Below are positions 1 to 7,348 of a stretch of DNA of 10,664 nucleotides, piece after piece. The translations under genes and the position numbers were made by a program. Position 1 is the stretch's first letter; every line of letters starts with the position of its first letter. Source of the DNA: Planctomicrobium sp. (GTDB lineage: Bacteria; Planctomycetota; Planctomycetia; Planctomycetales; Planctomycetaceae); assembly GCA_029259835.1 (NCBI GenBank), contig JAJDEL010000616.1, forward strand, positions 1 through 10,664, read 5' to 3'. The notes beneath the pieces were generated by a model that did no database searches, was not told where the DNA came from, and saw nothing but the letters and a program-made list of their open reading frames with translations.

Positions 1-1506
1 TATGAAGATGAAGTATTATGGCAGCAGCAGTTGCTAACTCAAAATGTTGCGGAACGCCGCATTGAATTTGAATTCTCGATCGACGAATTGGTTGATCGAC
101 TCGGAGCGCAGTTTGCTTCGGACGTCGTACAGCATGTCTTGCCATTAGAGTTCACCGCATCGATTGCGCCGTTGGTTGAAGAATCAGAAACAGCGAATAA
201 TCAGTTGCCGATGCGTATGGCGGCGATCACTCAAAGCGATAAAGTGCTGATCATTGATGGTCGTTCGCGATGGGAGACTCGTTATCTTCGCAATGCGTTT
301 GAACGTGATGAAAAATGGCAGGTCGACACTGTTATCGCCGGTGCAGGTTCCGAGTTGGCATCACTTCCGCGCGGGGATCAGGACGATCAATTCCCGACCA
401 GCCGTGATGCATTGTTTGAATATGGAATGATCATCTTCGGTGAGGTCGCTCTTGACCTCTTCACTGAACAGGAATTTGATTGGCTTCGAGAGTTTGTTGA
501 AATCCGCGGTGGTGGCATGGTCTTCATCGATGGTCAACGAGGTTCACTTCGCCAACTTTCGGAGCAGGGCCTGGGAAGTTTGTTGCCGATTGATTGGCTG
601 CAAGAAACGTTTACTTCCCCATCCACAGCGTTGCAGTTGACCGAGAAAGGGGCCCGCGTCAGTGCTCTCAGACTCGCAGCGGATGAACAACAGAATCGCC
701 GCTTTTGGACAGACCTCCCAGCGCCTCACACACTCGTTGCAGTTGAGGCTTTGCCTGGTGCGGAGATCCTTATTGAAGCCAACGTTGATGGGAAACAGCG
801 TCCAGCGATGGTCACTCGGCAATACGGCGCCGGGCGTGTTTTGTACCTTGCGTTCGATGAAACCTGGCGATGGCGGTACAAAGCCGCTGATCTCTGGCAT
901 CAGCGGATCTGGAATCAATTGGCGAAGTTCGTGATGCCCAGACCATTCGCCGTGAGTGATGAATACGTGTCGGTCGACACTGGTTCCGTCAGTTATGAGT
1001 ATGGAGATTCGGTAGACGTTCGCGTCCGCTTGTTAGGACTCGACGGGAAACCGGCTCTCAATGCAACAGCGGATGCTCTGGTCTGGAAAGATGGACGGAT
1101 TTTTTCCACGATTGGTTTGAACGCAGATCCCGACATCCCAGGTATTTATCGCGGTCGTACGGAAGCGATGCCGGAAGGTGAGTACGAAGTTTCGGTGCGA
1201 GCAGCCGGGTATAGCGATTCCGCACTGAAAGCTCGCGGCAATTTTGTTGTCCTCCCACCGGAATCCGGGGAGATGACCCAAACATCCGTTAACGAAGATT
1301 TATTGAGACAGATGGCGACTTCCTCTGGTGGTGTTTATTTACGTGAAGAAGAACTTGGTCAACTCCCGGAACTGCTCAGCCCGCTAAGTAGCGGTCATGT
1401 CGTTGAATCAGAGACTTTGATCTGGCAGAGCTATTGGTGGTTTGCCATGATCATTATTCTACTGAGTGTGGAATGGACTCTTCGCAAGCGAGCCGGTTTG
1501 TTGTAA
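1..1506 (+). CDS. Membrane protein with GATase-like domain, MoxR/BatA-operon type (5' partial)
   Basis: The reading frame is open from base 1, so the true start lies upstream; the TTG at 31 and the out-of-frame ATG at 2 are not its start. 501 residues are visible. An alpha/beta domain covers about residues 80-300. It holds a VLIIDGRSRWETRYL motif near 82-96, a strand-and-turn RGGGMVFIDGQRG at 169-181, and YGAGRVLYLAFDETWRWR from 275. These resemble, from recall, the glutamine-amidotransferase-like domain of planctomycete BatA/VWA-type membrane proteins. There is no cysteine anywhere in the visible part, so amidotransferase chemistry is unlikely and a binding or scaffold role is more plausible. 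Residues about 320-420 look like an Ig-like beta domain ending in FVVLPPESGE. Then comes a short DLLRQMATSSGGVYL segment (433-447), and one membrane helix at about 478-495 followed by RKR. The basic tail places the C-terminus in the cytoplasm and the domains outside. Gene 2 follows after 63 nt, probably in the same operon. The exact function is unknown. Confidence 0.85.
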   Translation, partial: YEDEVLWQQQLLTQNVAERRIEFEFSIDELVDRLGAQFASDVVQHVLPLEFTASIAPLVEESETANNQLPMRMAAITQSDKVLIIDGRSRWETRYLRNAFERDEKWQVDTVIAGAGSELASLPRGDQDDQFPTSRDALFEYGMIIFGEVALDLFTEQEFDWLREFVEIRGGGMVFIDGQRGSLRQLSEQGLGSLLPIDWLQETFTSPSTALQLTEKGARVSALRLAADEQQNRRFWTDLPAPHTLVAVEALPGAEILIEANVDGKQRPAMVTRQYGAGRVLYLAFDETWRWRYKAADLWHQRIWNQLAKFVMPRPFAVSDEYVSVDTGSVSYEYGDSVDVRVRLLGLDGKPALNATADALVWKDGRIFSTIGLNADPDIPGIYRGRTEAMPEGEYEVSVRAAGYSDSALKARGNFVVLPPESGEMTQTSVNEDLLRQMATSSGGVYLREEELGQLPELLSPLSSGHVVESETLIWQSYWWFAMIIILLSVEWTLRKRAGLL

Positions 1507-1569
1507 TAGATTTTGAGATCCCTCAACACAATTGTTTTTGACACTTGATTATTTGTCAGGAAAATCACA
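1507..1569 (+). promoter_or_regulatory. Short spacer between genes 1 and 2 with two small inverted repeats
   Basis: The spacer holds a 5-bp stem TTGAG-ATCC-CTCAA at 1513-1526 and a T5 run at 1535-1539, then TGACA-N10-TGTCA with arms at 1539-1543 and 1554-1558. The second repeat ends at the ribosome binding site of gene 2. A TTGACA hexamer at 1538-1543 has no -10 partner before the start codon, so I do not call a promoter. The small hairpins could tune translation or be chance. Confidence 0.3.
1558..1561 (+). promoter_or_regulatory. Ribosome binding site of the giant coiled-coil gene
   Basis: AGGA lies 8 nt before the ATG at 1570 and supports that start. It touches the 3' arm of the TGACA/TGTCA inverted repeat, so a hairpin there could partly cover it. 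Confidence 0.6.
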
Positions 1570-4500
1570 ATGAGCGTTAGCCTCGATCCTATCGTTGCCA
1601 GAAAGTTGCGGCAGTTCAAGCGTCGTCGCCGGACGTTGATTCTCGCTCGTGGACTCTGTGCAGGCGTTGTGACCTTTCTGCTTTTTATGGCGGTTGTGGC
1701 AGCCATTGACTGGTACTGGTTACTCAATGATGAGACGCGCTGGTACTTGAGCGGGGCTGCCTACCTGACTGTCATCACGACCGTTTGGCTCACTTGTTTG
1801 CGTCGCATGATGCACTTGCCAGCGATGGAAGAAATTGCGACACAGATGGAACAGACGGAACCTCAACTCAGAGAGAATCTTCTTTCCGCGGTTGAACTGG
1901 CAACCGACGATCCTACTGCCATCCACGACTCGCCTGTCTTCCGCAGCTTGCTTCAGGGAAAAGTGGCTGAGCAAATGGGGCAGATTCGCGTGCCGAATTT
2001 GCTGCCGATGAAGCTGGTGTCGAAATGGTTACTGGCAGCGGTAGCAACTGTTGCCGTGGTGGCGATGTTACTTTCGTCTGGTGATACGCGATTTCGTCAA
2101 CTGGCAGCCAGAGCAATGTTGCCTGGCGCGAACATTGCCCGCGTCTCACGTATCCATGTCGAAGTCCTCAAGCCGACACCGCATTCACTCACACTGGCAG
2201 AAGATGAAACAATTGCCGTGTTGGTGGAAGTGACCGGCGGCAATGTTAAGGAAGTGACTCTGGAAACATTCACACCGAATCAGGGTGCTGTGCGTCAATC
2301 GATGCGAGGGCAAGCAGCATCAGAGTACGTTGCGAACATCCATGTCGCTGACGAATCCGTTGAGTACCGCATCCTCGCAGGCGATGCGATTACGCAGCGA
2401 TTTCGGATTGAGTCGCGATCCCGTCCACGTGTCACCGCTTTTCATAAGTCGTACGAATATCCCAAGTACACAGGGTTGCCGGATGAATCCGTCACTGAAA
2501 AGCATGGTGATCTACTTGTTCTGGAAGGGACAAAAGTCGAAATTGTCATGGAACTCGACCAGCAAGTGACTGATGCAGAACTGCGGGTTGATCCGTCAAA
2601 CTCTGAAGAGATGAGAGTCATTCCGCTCACCCCCGCTCAACAAAAAGATCCAAGCGAAGCGGCTGCTTTCCTTTGGAAAGCGACACTCCCGATTGAGGAA
2701 GCCGCGATTTATAAGGTTCATCTTGTTTCCGAGGAGACCGGTTTCGAAAACATTTTCAGCCCGAAATATGAAATTCAACCGCAGCCAGATTTGATTCCGC
2801 GAACCGGATTTGTTGACCAACAAGAAACAACATTGTTGTTGCCGCCGAATGACATTCTGGCGCTCAAGGCAATGGCCGAGGACGATTTGCCACTGGTCAG
2901 CCTGGAACAGCAGATCTCTGTGAACGGTCGCGAATGGGAAACCATGGCGCTGGAGACCGAACTTGCGAACAACAGCGAAGGTCGTGAACTGACCGCAGCC
3001 TGGCAGTGGGATCTCGTTTTGCATCAGTTGAAAACGGGCGATCAGGTGATGACGAAACTGGTCGCAACAGATCGCAAAGGCAATAGCGGTGAATCGATCC
3101 CGCTACGAATTATTGTCGCCTCGCAGGATTTTGATCCGCAGCGACACGCGATCATGCAGCGCAAAATCGGTCTGTACAGCGAACTTGCTGACTTCGCGGA
3201 TTTACTTCAGGAACAGAAAGTCTCCGCACTGGAAACTATCGAACGTCTTCGTCAACCAGACCGCAGCGATGAAGTGGTGATGATCGACAGGACATCTCTG
3301 ATCGATATCGCAAACAAACAGCGCGAGCAGGCGGGGAAACTTCTAGAGGAAATCAAAAGTGTCGAGCGCGATATGCCTGCCGGTGCCGATGCGTATGACC
3401 TCGATCTCACTGGGCAAGTCATTGCCAGATTGCAGCGGGAACACACCAACGTCCCTGCCTATCTTTTGAAAGCAATGCAGCACACCGAAGACGAGAAACG
3501 CCTCAAGGCGGACCTTGATGAGTTGAAGCGAACGTTTGAGCGAACCGCAGACGACGCGAAGAATGTTGCAACTCACTATCAGCAATTGATGTCTCACAAC
3601 TTTCTAAATGCCATTGCTTTTGATCTCAATGCACTGTTGCGTCAACAGCAACTGGTCGTGAATAGTCCGACTCAGACCTGGCAGCGATTGATGCGCCAGG
3701 AAACAATCGCGATCAACCAACTGCAAGTTCTAGACAGTTTAATTCGCGATCAACGGCAACGATTGCCAATTGCAATCGATAGACAAATGGTGGCATTAAT
3801 AAAATGGATCGAGATATATCGACAACGACTTCAGGACTCGATGGAATCGGAAGAAAAGCTCGCTGAACTTCGCAAAGTCTCTATAGACTTCCTGCGGCAA
3901 CTTGAACAAAAACAAAAGTACGACACGATCGATGGAGGATTACCAGCACGGTTGATCGGCGCGCGTAGAGATTTCGTCAATCGATCTGGCAGCTTGTATG
4001 TTCCTCTTGAGCAAATAGCACGAGCAACGCGGCAAGAGAATCTACTTGTCGTTCAAGCGAGTGAGTCAGACGATTCGGCGAATGGCAAGAACTTGTCTGA
4101 ACAGGCTGAACGCTATGTGGCGGAAGTCGATTTGAAACAACGACGGAGTTTGGACCAATTACGGTCTCGCCGCGAGCTGACTCAAACGCGTCCTGATTCC
4201 GATTCCCAATATGCAGCCGATGCCGGGCTGACGCATCGGGCGGTCACTTCGCTGCTAAACCAACACCGGCAGGGGACAGTGCAAGAATCAACGATTCCTG
4301 ACAATCTACTTGAGATCGCACCCGCCTACCGAACGCTTGAGGCAGGTCACAATTTAATGATCGTTAATGATGCGTTGGATGTTTTGTTGAACATGGAACG
4401 TTGGGGATCTCAGGGCATTTCAGCTCACATGGATCATCCGCGGCAGTGGGATGTTGTGAACCAGGGCTTCGAGTTGGCGAGCCGACGTTTGCGGGAAGCC

Positions 4501-7263
4501 AAAATTGATCAGGAACTCATTAGCAAAGTGGATCAACTGCGTGGGTCGTCACCAGTGCGAGATGCCGGTCGCAAGATTGGTGAACGTCGTTGGAAACGAG
4601 AAGCAATGATCGGAGCCGGGCACGAGTTGGTTGAAATTCGCGAGGAACTGAGATCGATTAACGAGGATCTTAAGCCGGTCATGGCTGAAGCACGTGCGGT
4701 GATAGCGAAGTACGCGCCGACGATTCCACAAATGGCACAGCAAGCAGCAGACCAGTTGCGCGAGTTGGAGAAAGAAACCACTGAGACTGCCGACGCGGTC
4801 GAGAAGCCAGAGTCCCCCGATCCGCAAACGCAGCAACAACTCTCCGAACTGAAACAGCAGCAGGCAGCCATTAATCAGCAATTGGAAGACCTCACCGAAG
4901 CATTGGTGGAGGACGCGAATTCGCAAGACCTGCTTGAAGATAATCAGCGCGAGCGTGCTCGCGACGCTGACGACAGCATCGCCATGATTCAGGAACCTGC
5001 CAAGCAAATGAATCAAGCAATGCAGCAGGCTCGAGAGAGTGAGTCGGGAGAGCAACAGGCGAAAGACCTGGCTCAGGCTGCGGAACAGCAAGAGAAAACG
5101 GCTCAAGCTTTGGAACTTGTAGCGGAACACTTCGCTGATCTTAATGAAGGACTCGATGTCGCGGAGTCTCGCGCCGAACTTCGTCAGGCCGAACAAGAAC
5201 TTGGCATCGCCCAACAAATGAACCAACGGTTCGAGGAAACTCAGCAACTAGCCGAAATGGCAAACCAGGAAGCTCAAGACTTAATGGCAGAACTTGACGC
5301 AGAATTGCAACGCAACCCAGCGATGCAGCAAGCGCTCTCGGAGATTGCTCAGAACACATTGCAGGAAGCGCGAAACGCCTTGGAGTATGCCGCTTTAGAT
5401 GATGAAAACTTGCAGAAATCGAACGAACGCTCTGACACAGAATTTCAAACAAAGAAGAAAGCACTGGCTGCAGACCTTCGTAATATGGGAGCCGAAGCGT
5501 CGCAGCTTTCAAGATATTTATTAGCGCAGGCGAATCAGTCTGCAAATCAAGGAAAGTCCGTCGAAGCGCAGCAGAAAATCATTGAGACACAGCAAAAACT
5601 GAACGAAGCTGTCGCGATTGCCAACACCGCAAACGAAAGTCAGTTGCTCGACGACCTCGCCAAGGTGGCTCAAGAAACCAAGGCAACACTTGGCAAAGCG
5701 ACAGAAACTCTCAAGCAGGCCAAGCAGCAAACAGCAATTGGTAAAGAGACGAAAGTTCACGCTGATGACAAAGCCCGCGAAGCACAGAAAAAAGATTCTG
5801 AAAGCCGCCGCAAGAAGTTTCACGAACAGCAGAAAAAAATCGCTCGTGACATTGCCAAACGTGCAGATGATGCAAAACGTCGAACCGATCAGAATGTTCG
5901 TAACGCCGAGAATCAGGCTCGAAAAGTGGAAAGTCAGATAAATCAGGCGAAGAAGAATTTACAGCGTAAGCCAGAAGATGCTGGACTCAAACGCAATCTT
6001 GCCCAAGCGGAGGCGCGATTGACGGCGGAAAAGGTGAAAGTCGCGGCGACCAAGAAATTACAGAAAGAAGCCGAACAACTCGCCAAAGAGAAACGTCGAA
6101 AATCAAACGAAGTCAATGCTAAAAAATTGCCTCCATTGGATGCTCAAAACCCTGCAACTCAGCTTGCCGACAACTACGCGGAAGAGGCGATCAAAGTCGC
6201 AGAGAAGTTGAACCAGCAAGCTGACCAACTGGCAAAGTCTACTGACTTTGAAAAAGAGTTGACACCGACGAAGAATCAATTGGTGTCCGCAGAAAAAATT
6301 CAAAATGAAATCACTGAGGATGTTCAAAAGGCAGCAGAAGATGTCTCCCGCGCTGCGCGTCATGAACGTCGATTGAAAAATCAAGCAGCTGCCGATCCAC
6401 TACAGAATACCGCCAAAGAGATTCAACAAGTGGCGAACAACGAATCGGCAATAGCAGAACAACAGTTGAACACCGCGACAGCTGAAGCCGAGCAGGGAGA
6501 AGAGGATTCATCAAACAACAAGCCACAACAAAACGACAAAGCACTGCAAGCGCAAGCAGCGGTCGCAGCGACTGAAAAAGCACTTTCAAATCAGGCCGAA
6601 AAGCTGAGCGACGTACTTGAACCGATCCTGGCTGCGGCGGAAGCGGCTGCGAACCCAGATGCGGCTCAGTCCCCAGCAGAAGGATCTGCTCCAGAGGCGA
6701 ATCCGCAAGCGGGTGATCCTGGTCAACAAGCAGCTTCACCGAACAATGCACAAGCTGGCGAAAAATCTTCACAACCAGTTTCACCAGCGAACGGACAGCC
6801 CACACCGCCATCCTTCACACCGGAAGAGCAGGCACTCGGGCGGCAATTGGCTCAAACATTAGATGAATTAGACCGCCAACAAGCTGCAGCGAACGCTGCC
6901 GAGACTGGTGAACCTGCACAGCAATCTCCGCCGAATTCGCGCCCCCTCGACACTCTTGCTCAAGCAGCTCAAGCGCAACAGGCAAGTCTGTCTGCCACAC
7001 GCTTGCAAGCTCAGCAACAGGCAGCGATGGCAATGAGCGAGGGCGCAACTGAATCATCCGATAATCCAGCAGCAACCGGCATACTGGCAGATTTCACAGT
7101 CCAGGCAGTCAATCGGAATGAAAATGCGAACTGGGGAAAACTTCGCAATAAATCCGCGGATGATTTGACAAACGGCAAGTCCGAAGCGATCTCGGAAGAA
7201 TACCGAAAAAGCGTTGAAACTTATTTTCGAGTCCTGGCAGAGCGTGCGAGAAAGAAGAAGTGA
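1570..7263 (+). CDS. Giant DUF4175-like membrane-anchored coiled-coil protein (1897 aa)
   Basis: The ATG is chosen for its AGGA site and for the membrane-protein N-terminus it gives. A basic run (RKLRQFKRRRR, 11-21) precedes membrane helix 1 (about 23-48). Helix 2 is at about 58-77 and helix 3 at about 152-168. By the positive-inside rule residues 80-150 are cytoplasmic and everything after 170 is outside. Beta-rich domains cover about 190-516 and include a YEYPKYTGLPDES motif (295-307), typical in my recall of DUF4175-like proteins. Residues about 525-1050 are mainly helical, with RRW at 1006-1008. Residues about 1054-1690 are rich in Gln, Ala, Glu and Lys and read as coiled coil, with a strongly basic block at about 1398-1520. 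A Pro/Ala/Gln/Ser spacer (1688-1750) and a second Q-rich helix lead to a C-terminal tail beginning WGKL at 1855 and containing EYRKSVETYF. Only two cysteines exist (30 and 76). It seems much longer than the family members I recall, which are nearer 800-1200 residues. It has no catalytic motif; a structural envelope role is inferred. Confidence 0.9.
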   Translation: MSVSLDPIVARKLRQFKRRRRTLILARGLCAGVVTFLLFMAVVAAIDWYWLLNDETRWYLSGAAYLTVITTVWLTCLRRMMHLPAMEEIATQMEQTEPQLRENLLSAVELATDDPTAIHDSPVFRSLLQGKVAEQMGQIRVPNLLPMKLVSKWLLAAVATVAVVAMLLSSGDTRFRQLAARAMLPGANIARVSRIHVEVLKPTPHSLTLAEDETIAVLVEVTGGNVKEVTLETFTPNQGAVRQSMRGQAASEYVANIHVADESVEYRILAGDAITQRFRIESRSRPRVTAFHKSYEYPKYTGLPDESVTEKHGDLLVLEGTKVEIVMELDQQVTDAELRVDPSNSEEMRVIPLTPAQQKDPSEAAAFLWKATLPIEEAAIYKVHLVSEETGFENIFSPKYEIQPQPDLIPRTGFVDQQETTLLLPPNDILALKAMAEDDLPLVSLEQQISVNGREWETMALETELANNSEGRELTAAWQWDLVLHQLKTGDQVMTKLVATDRKGNSGESIPLRIIVASQDFDPQRHAIMQRKIGLYSELADFADLLQEQKVSALETIERLRQPDRSDEVVMIDRTSLIDIANKQREQAGKLLEEIKSVERDMPAGADAYDLDLTGQVIARLQREHTNVPAYLLKAMQHTEDEKRLKADLDELKRTFERTADDAKNVATHYQQLMSHNFLNAIAFDLNALLRQQQLVVNSPTQTWQRLMRQETIAINQLQVLDSLIRDQRQRLPIAIDRQMVALIKWIEIYRQRLQDSMESEEKLAELRKVSIDFLRQLEQKQKYDTIDGGLPARLIGARRDFVNRSGSLYVPLEQIARATRQENLLVVQASESDDSANGKNLSEQAERYVAEVDLKQRRSLDQLRSRRELTQTRPDSDSQYAADAGLTHRAVTSLLNQHRQGTVQESTIPDNLLEIAPAYRTLEAGHNLMIVNDALDVLLNMERWGSQGISAHMDHPRQWDVVNQGFELASRRLREAKIDQELISKVDQLRGSSPVRDAGRKIGERRWKREAMIGAGHELVEIREELRSINEDLKPVMAEARAVIAKYAPTIPQMAQQAADQLRELEKETTETADAVEKPESPDPQTQQQLSELKQQQAAINQQLEDLTEALVEDANSQDLLEDNQRERARDADDSIAMIQEPAKQMNQAMQQARESESGEQQAKDLAQAAEQQEKTAQALELVAEHFADLNEGLDVAESRAELRQAEQELGIAQQMNQRFEETQQLAEMANQEAQDLMAELDAELQRNPAMQQALSEIAQNTLQEARNALEYAALDDENLQKSNERSDTEFQTKKKALAADLRNMGAEASQLSRYLLAQANQSANQGKSVEAQQKIIETQQKLNEAVAIANTANESQLLDDLAKVAQETKATLGKATETLKQAKQQTAIGKETKVHADDKAREAQKKDSESRRKKFHEQQKKIARDIAKRADDAKRRTDQNVRNAENQARKVESQINQAKKNLQRKPEDAGLKRNLAQAEARLTAEKVKVAATKKLQKEAEQLAKEKRRKSNEVNAKKLPPLDAQNPATQLADNYAEEAIKVAEKLNQQADQLAKSTDFEKELTPTKNQLVSAEKIQNEITEDVQKAAEDVSRAARHERRLKNQAAADPLQNTAKEIQQVANNESAIAEQQLNTATAEAEQGEEDSSNNKPQQNDKALQAQAAVAATEKALSNQAEKLSDVLEPILAAAEAAANPDAAQSPAEGSAPEANPQAGDPGQQAASPNNAQAGEKSSQPVSPANGQPTPPSFTPEEQALGRQLAQTLDELDRQQAAANAAETGEPAQQSPPNSRPLDTLAQAAQAQQASLSATRLQAQQQAAMAMSEGATESSDNPAATGILADFTVQAVNRNENANWGKLRNKSADDLTNGKSEAISEEYRKSVETYFRVLAERARKKK

Positions 7264-7348
7264 GCGCGGTCGGAAGGAAAACTTTTTCTCCACGTTTGTT
7301 CGACAACAATGTTGTCACCCTTAAGTCATCTCTTTGCAGAGTTCAAGA
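7264..7348 (+). promoter_or_regulatory. Spacer between genes 2 and 3
   Basis: This 85-nt spacer contains one perfect palindrome (listed separately) and no convincing -35/-10 pair. There is no T-tailed hairpin, so readthrough from gene 2 into gene 3 is likely. A weak AGAG at 7338-7341 lies 7 nt before the ATG at 7349. Confidence 0.4.
7302..7316. repeat. Perfect palindrome GACAAC-AAT-GTTGTC
   Basis: Two perfect 6-bp arms flank a 3-nt centre, 33 nt before the start of gene 3. No T run follows on either strand, so it does not look like an intrinsic terminator. Its size and symmetry would suit an operator for a dimeric regulator or a small mRNA hairpin. Function is not shown by the sequence. Confidence 0.45.

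Noticed and set aside
31..33. TTG as the start of the first gene
   Set aside because: The frame is open through base 1 and there is no ribosome site in front of it, so the gene is simply cut by the window edge.
544..918. Antisense frame of 124 residues opposite gene 1
   Set aside because: Sense strand encodes the conserved GATase-like motifs; the antisense product has no coherent features.
1538..1543. TTGACA as a -35 promoter box
   Set aside because: No -10 element exists at a suitable distance; the coding start is only 26 nt further on.
2596..3024. Antisense frame of 142 residues
   Set aside because: It lies opposite well-structured sense coding sequence and its translation shows no recognisable family or export signal.
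4549..5247. Antisense frame of 232 residues opposite the giant gene
   Set aside because: It is Leu/Arg-rich because Gln codons (CAG, CAA) read as Leu (CTG, TTG) on the other strand. It has no domain and no ribosome site, and the sense strand carries a strong gene.
5618..5941. Overlapping + strand frame of 107 residues in the Lys-rich region
   Set aside because: It is a frame-shifted reading of the Lys/Gln-rich coiled coil, with no start signal of its own.
4729..6640. Q/A/K-rich coding stretch as a DNA tandem repeat
   Set aside because: Codons and residue order vary throughout; I see no regular repeat unit, only biased composition expected of coiled coil.
7334..7336. TTG start for the toroid gene
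   Set aside because: The ATG at 7349 gives a better-formed signal peptide and has AGAG 7 nt upstream; the TTG adds five residues ahead of it.
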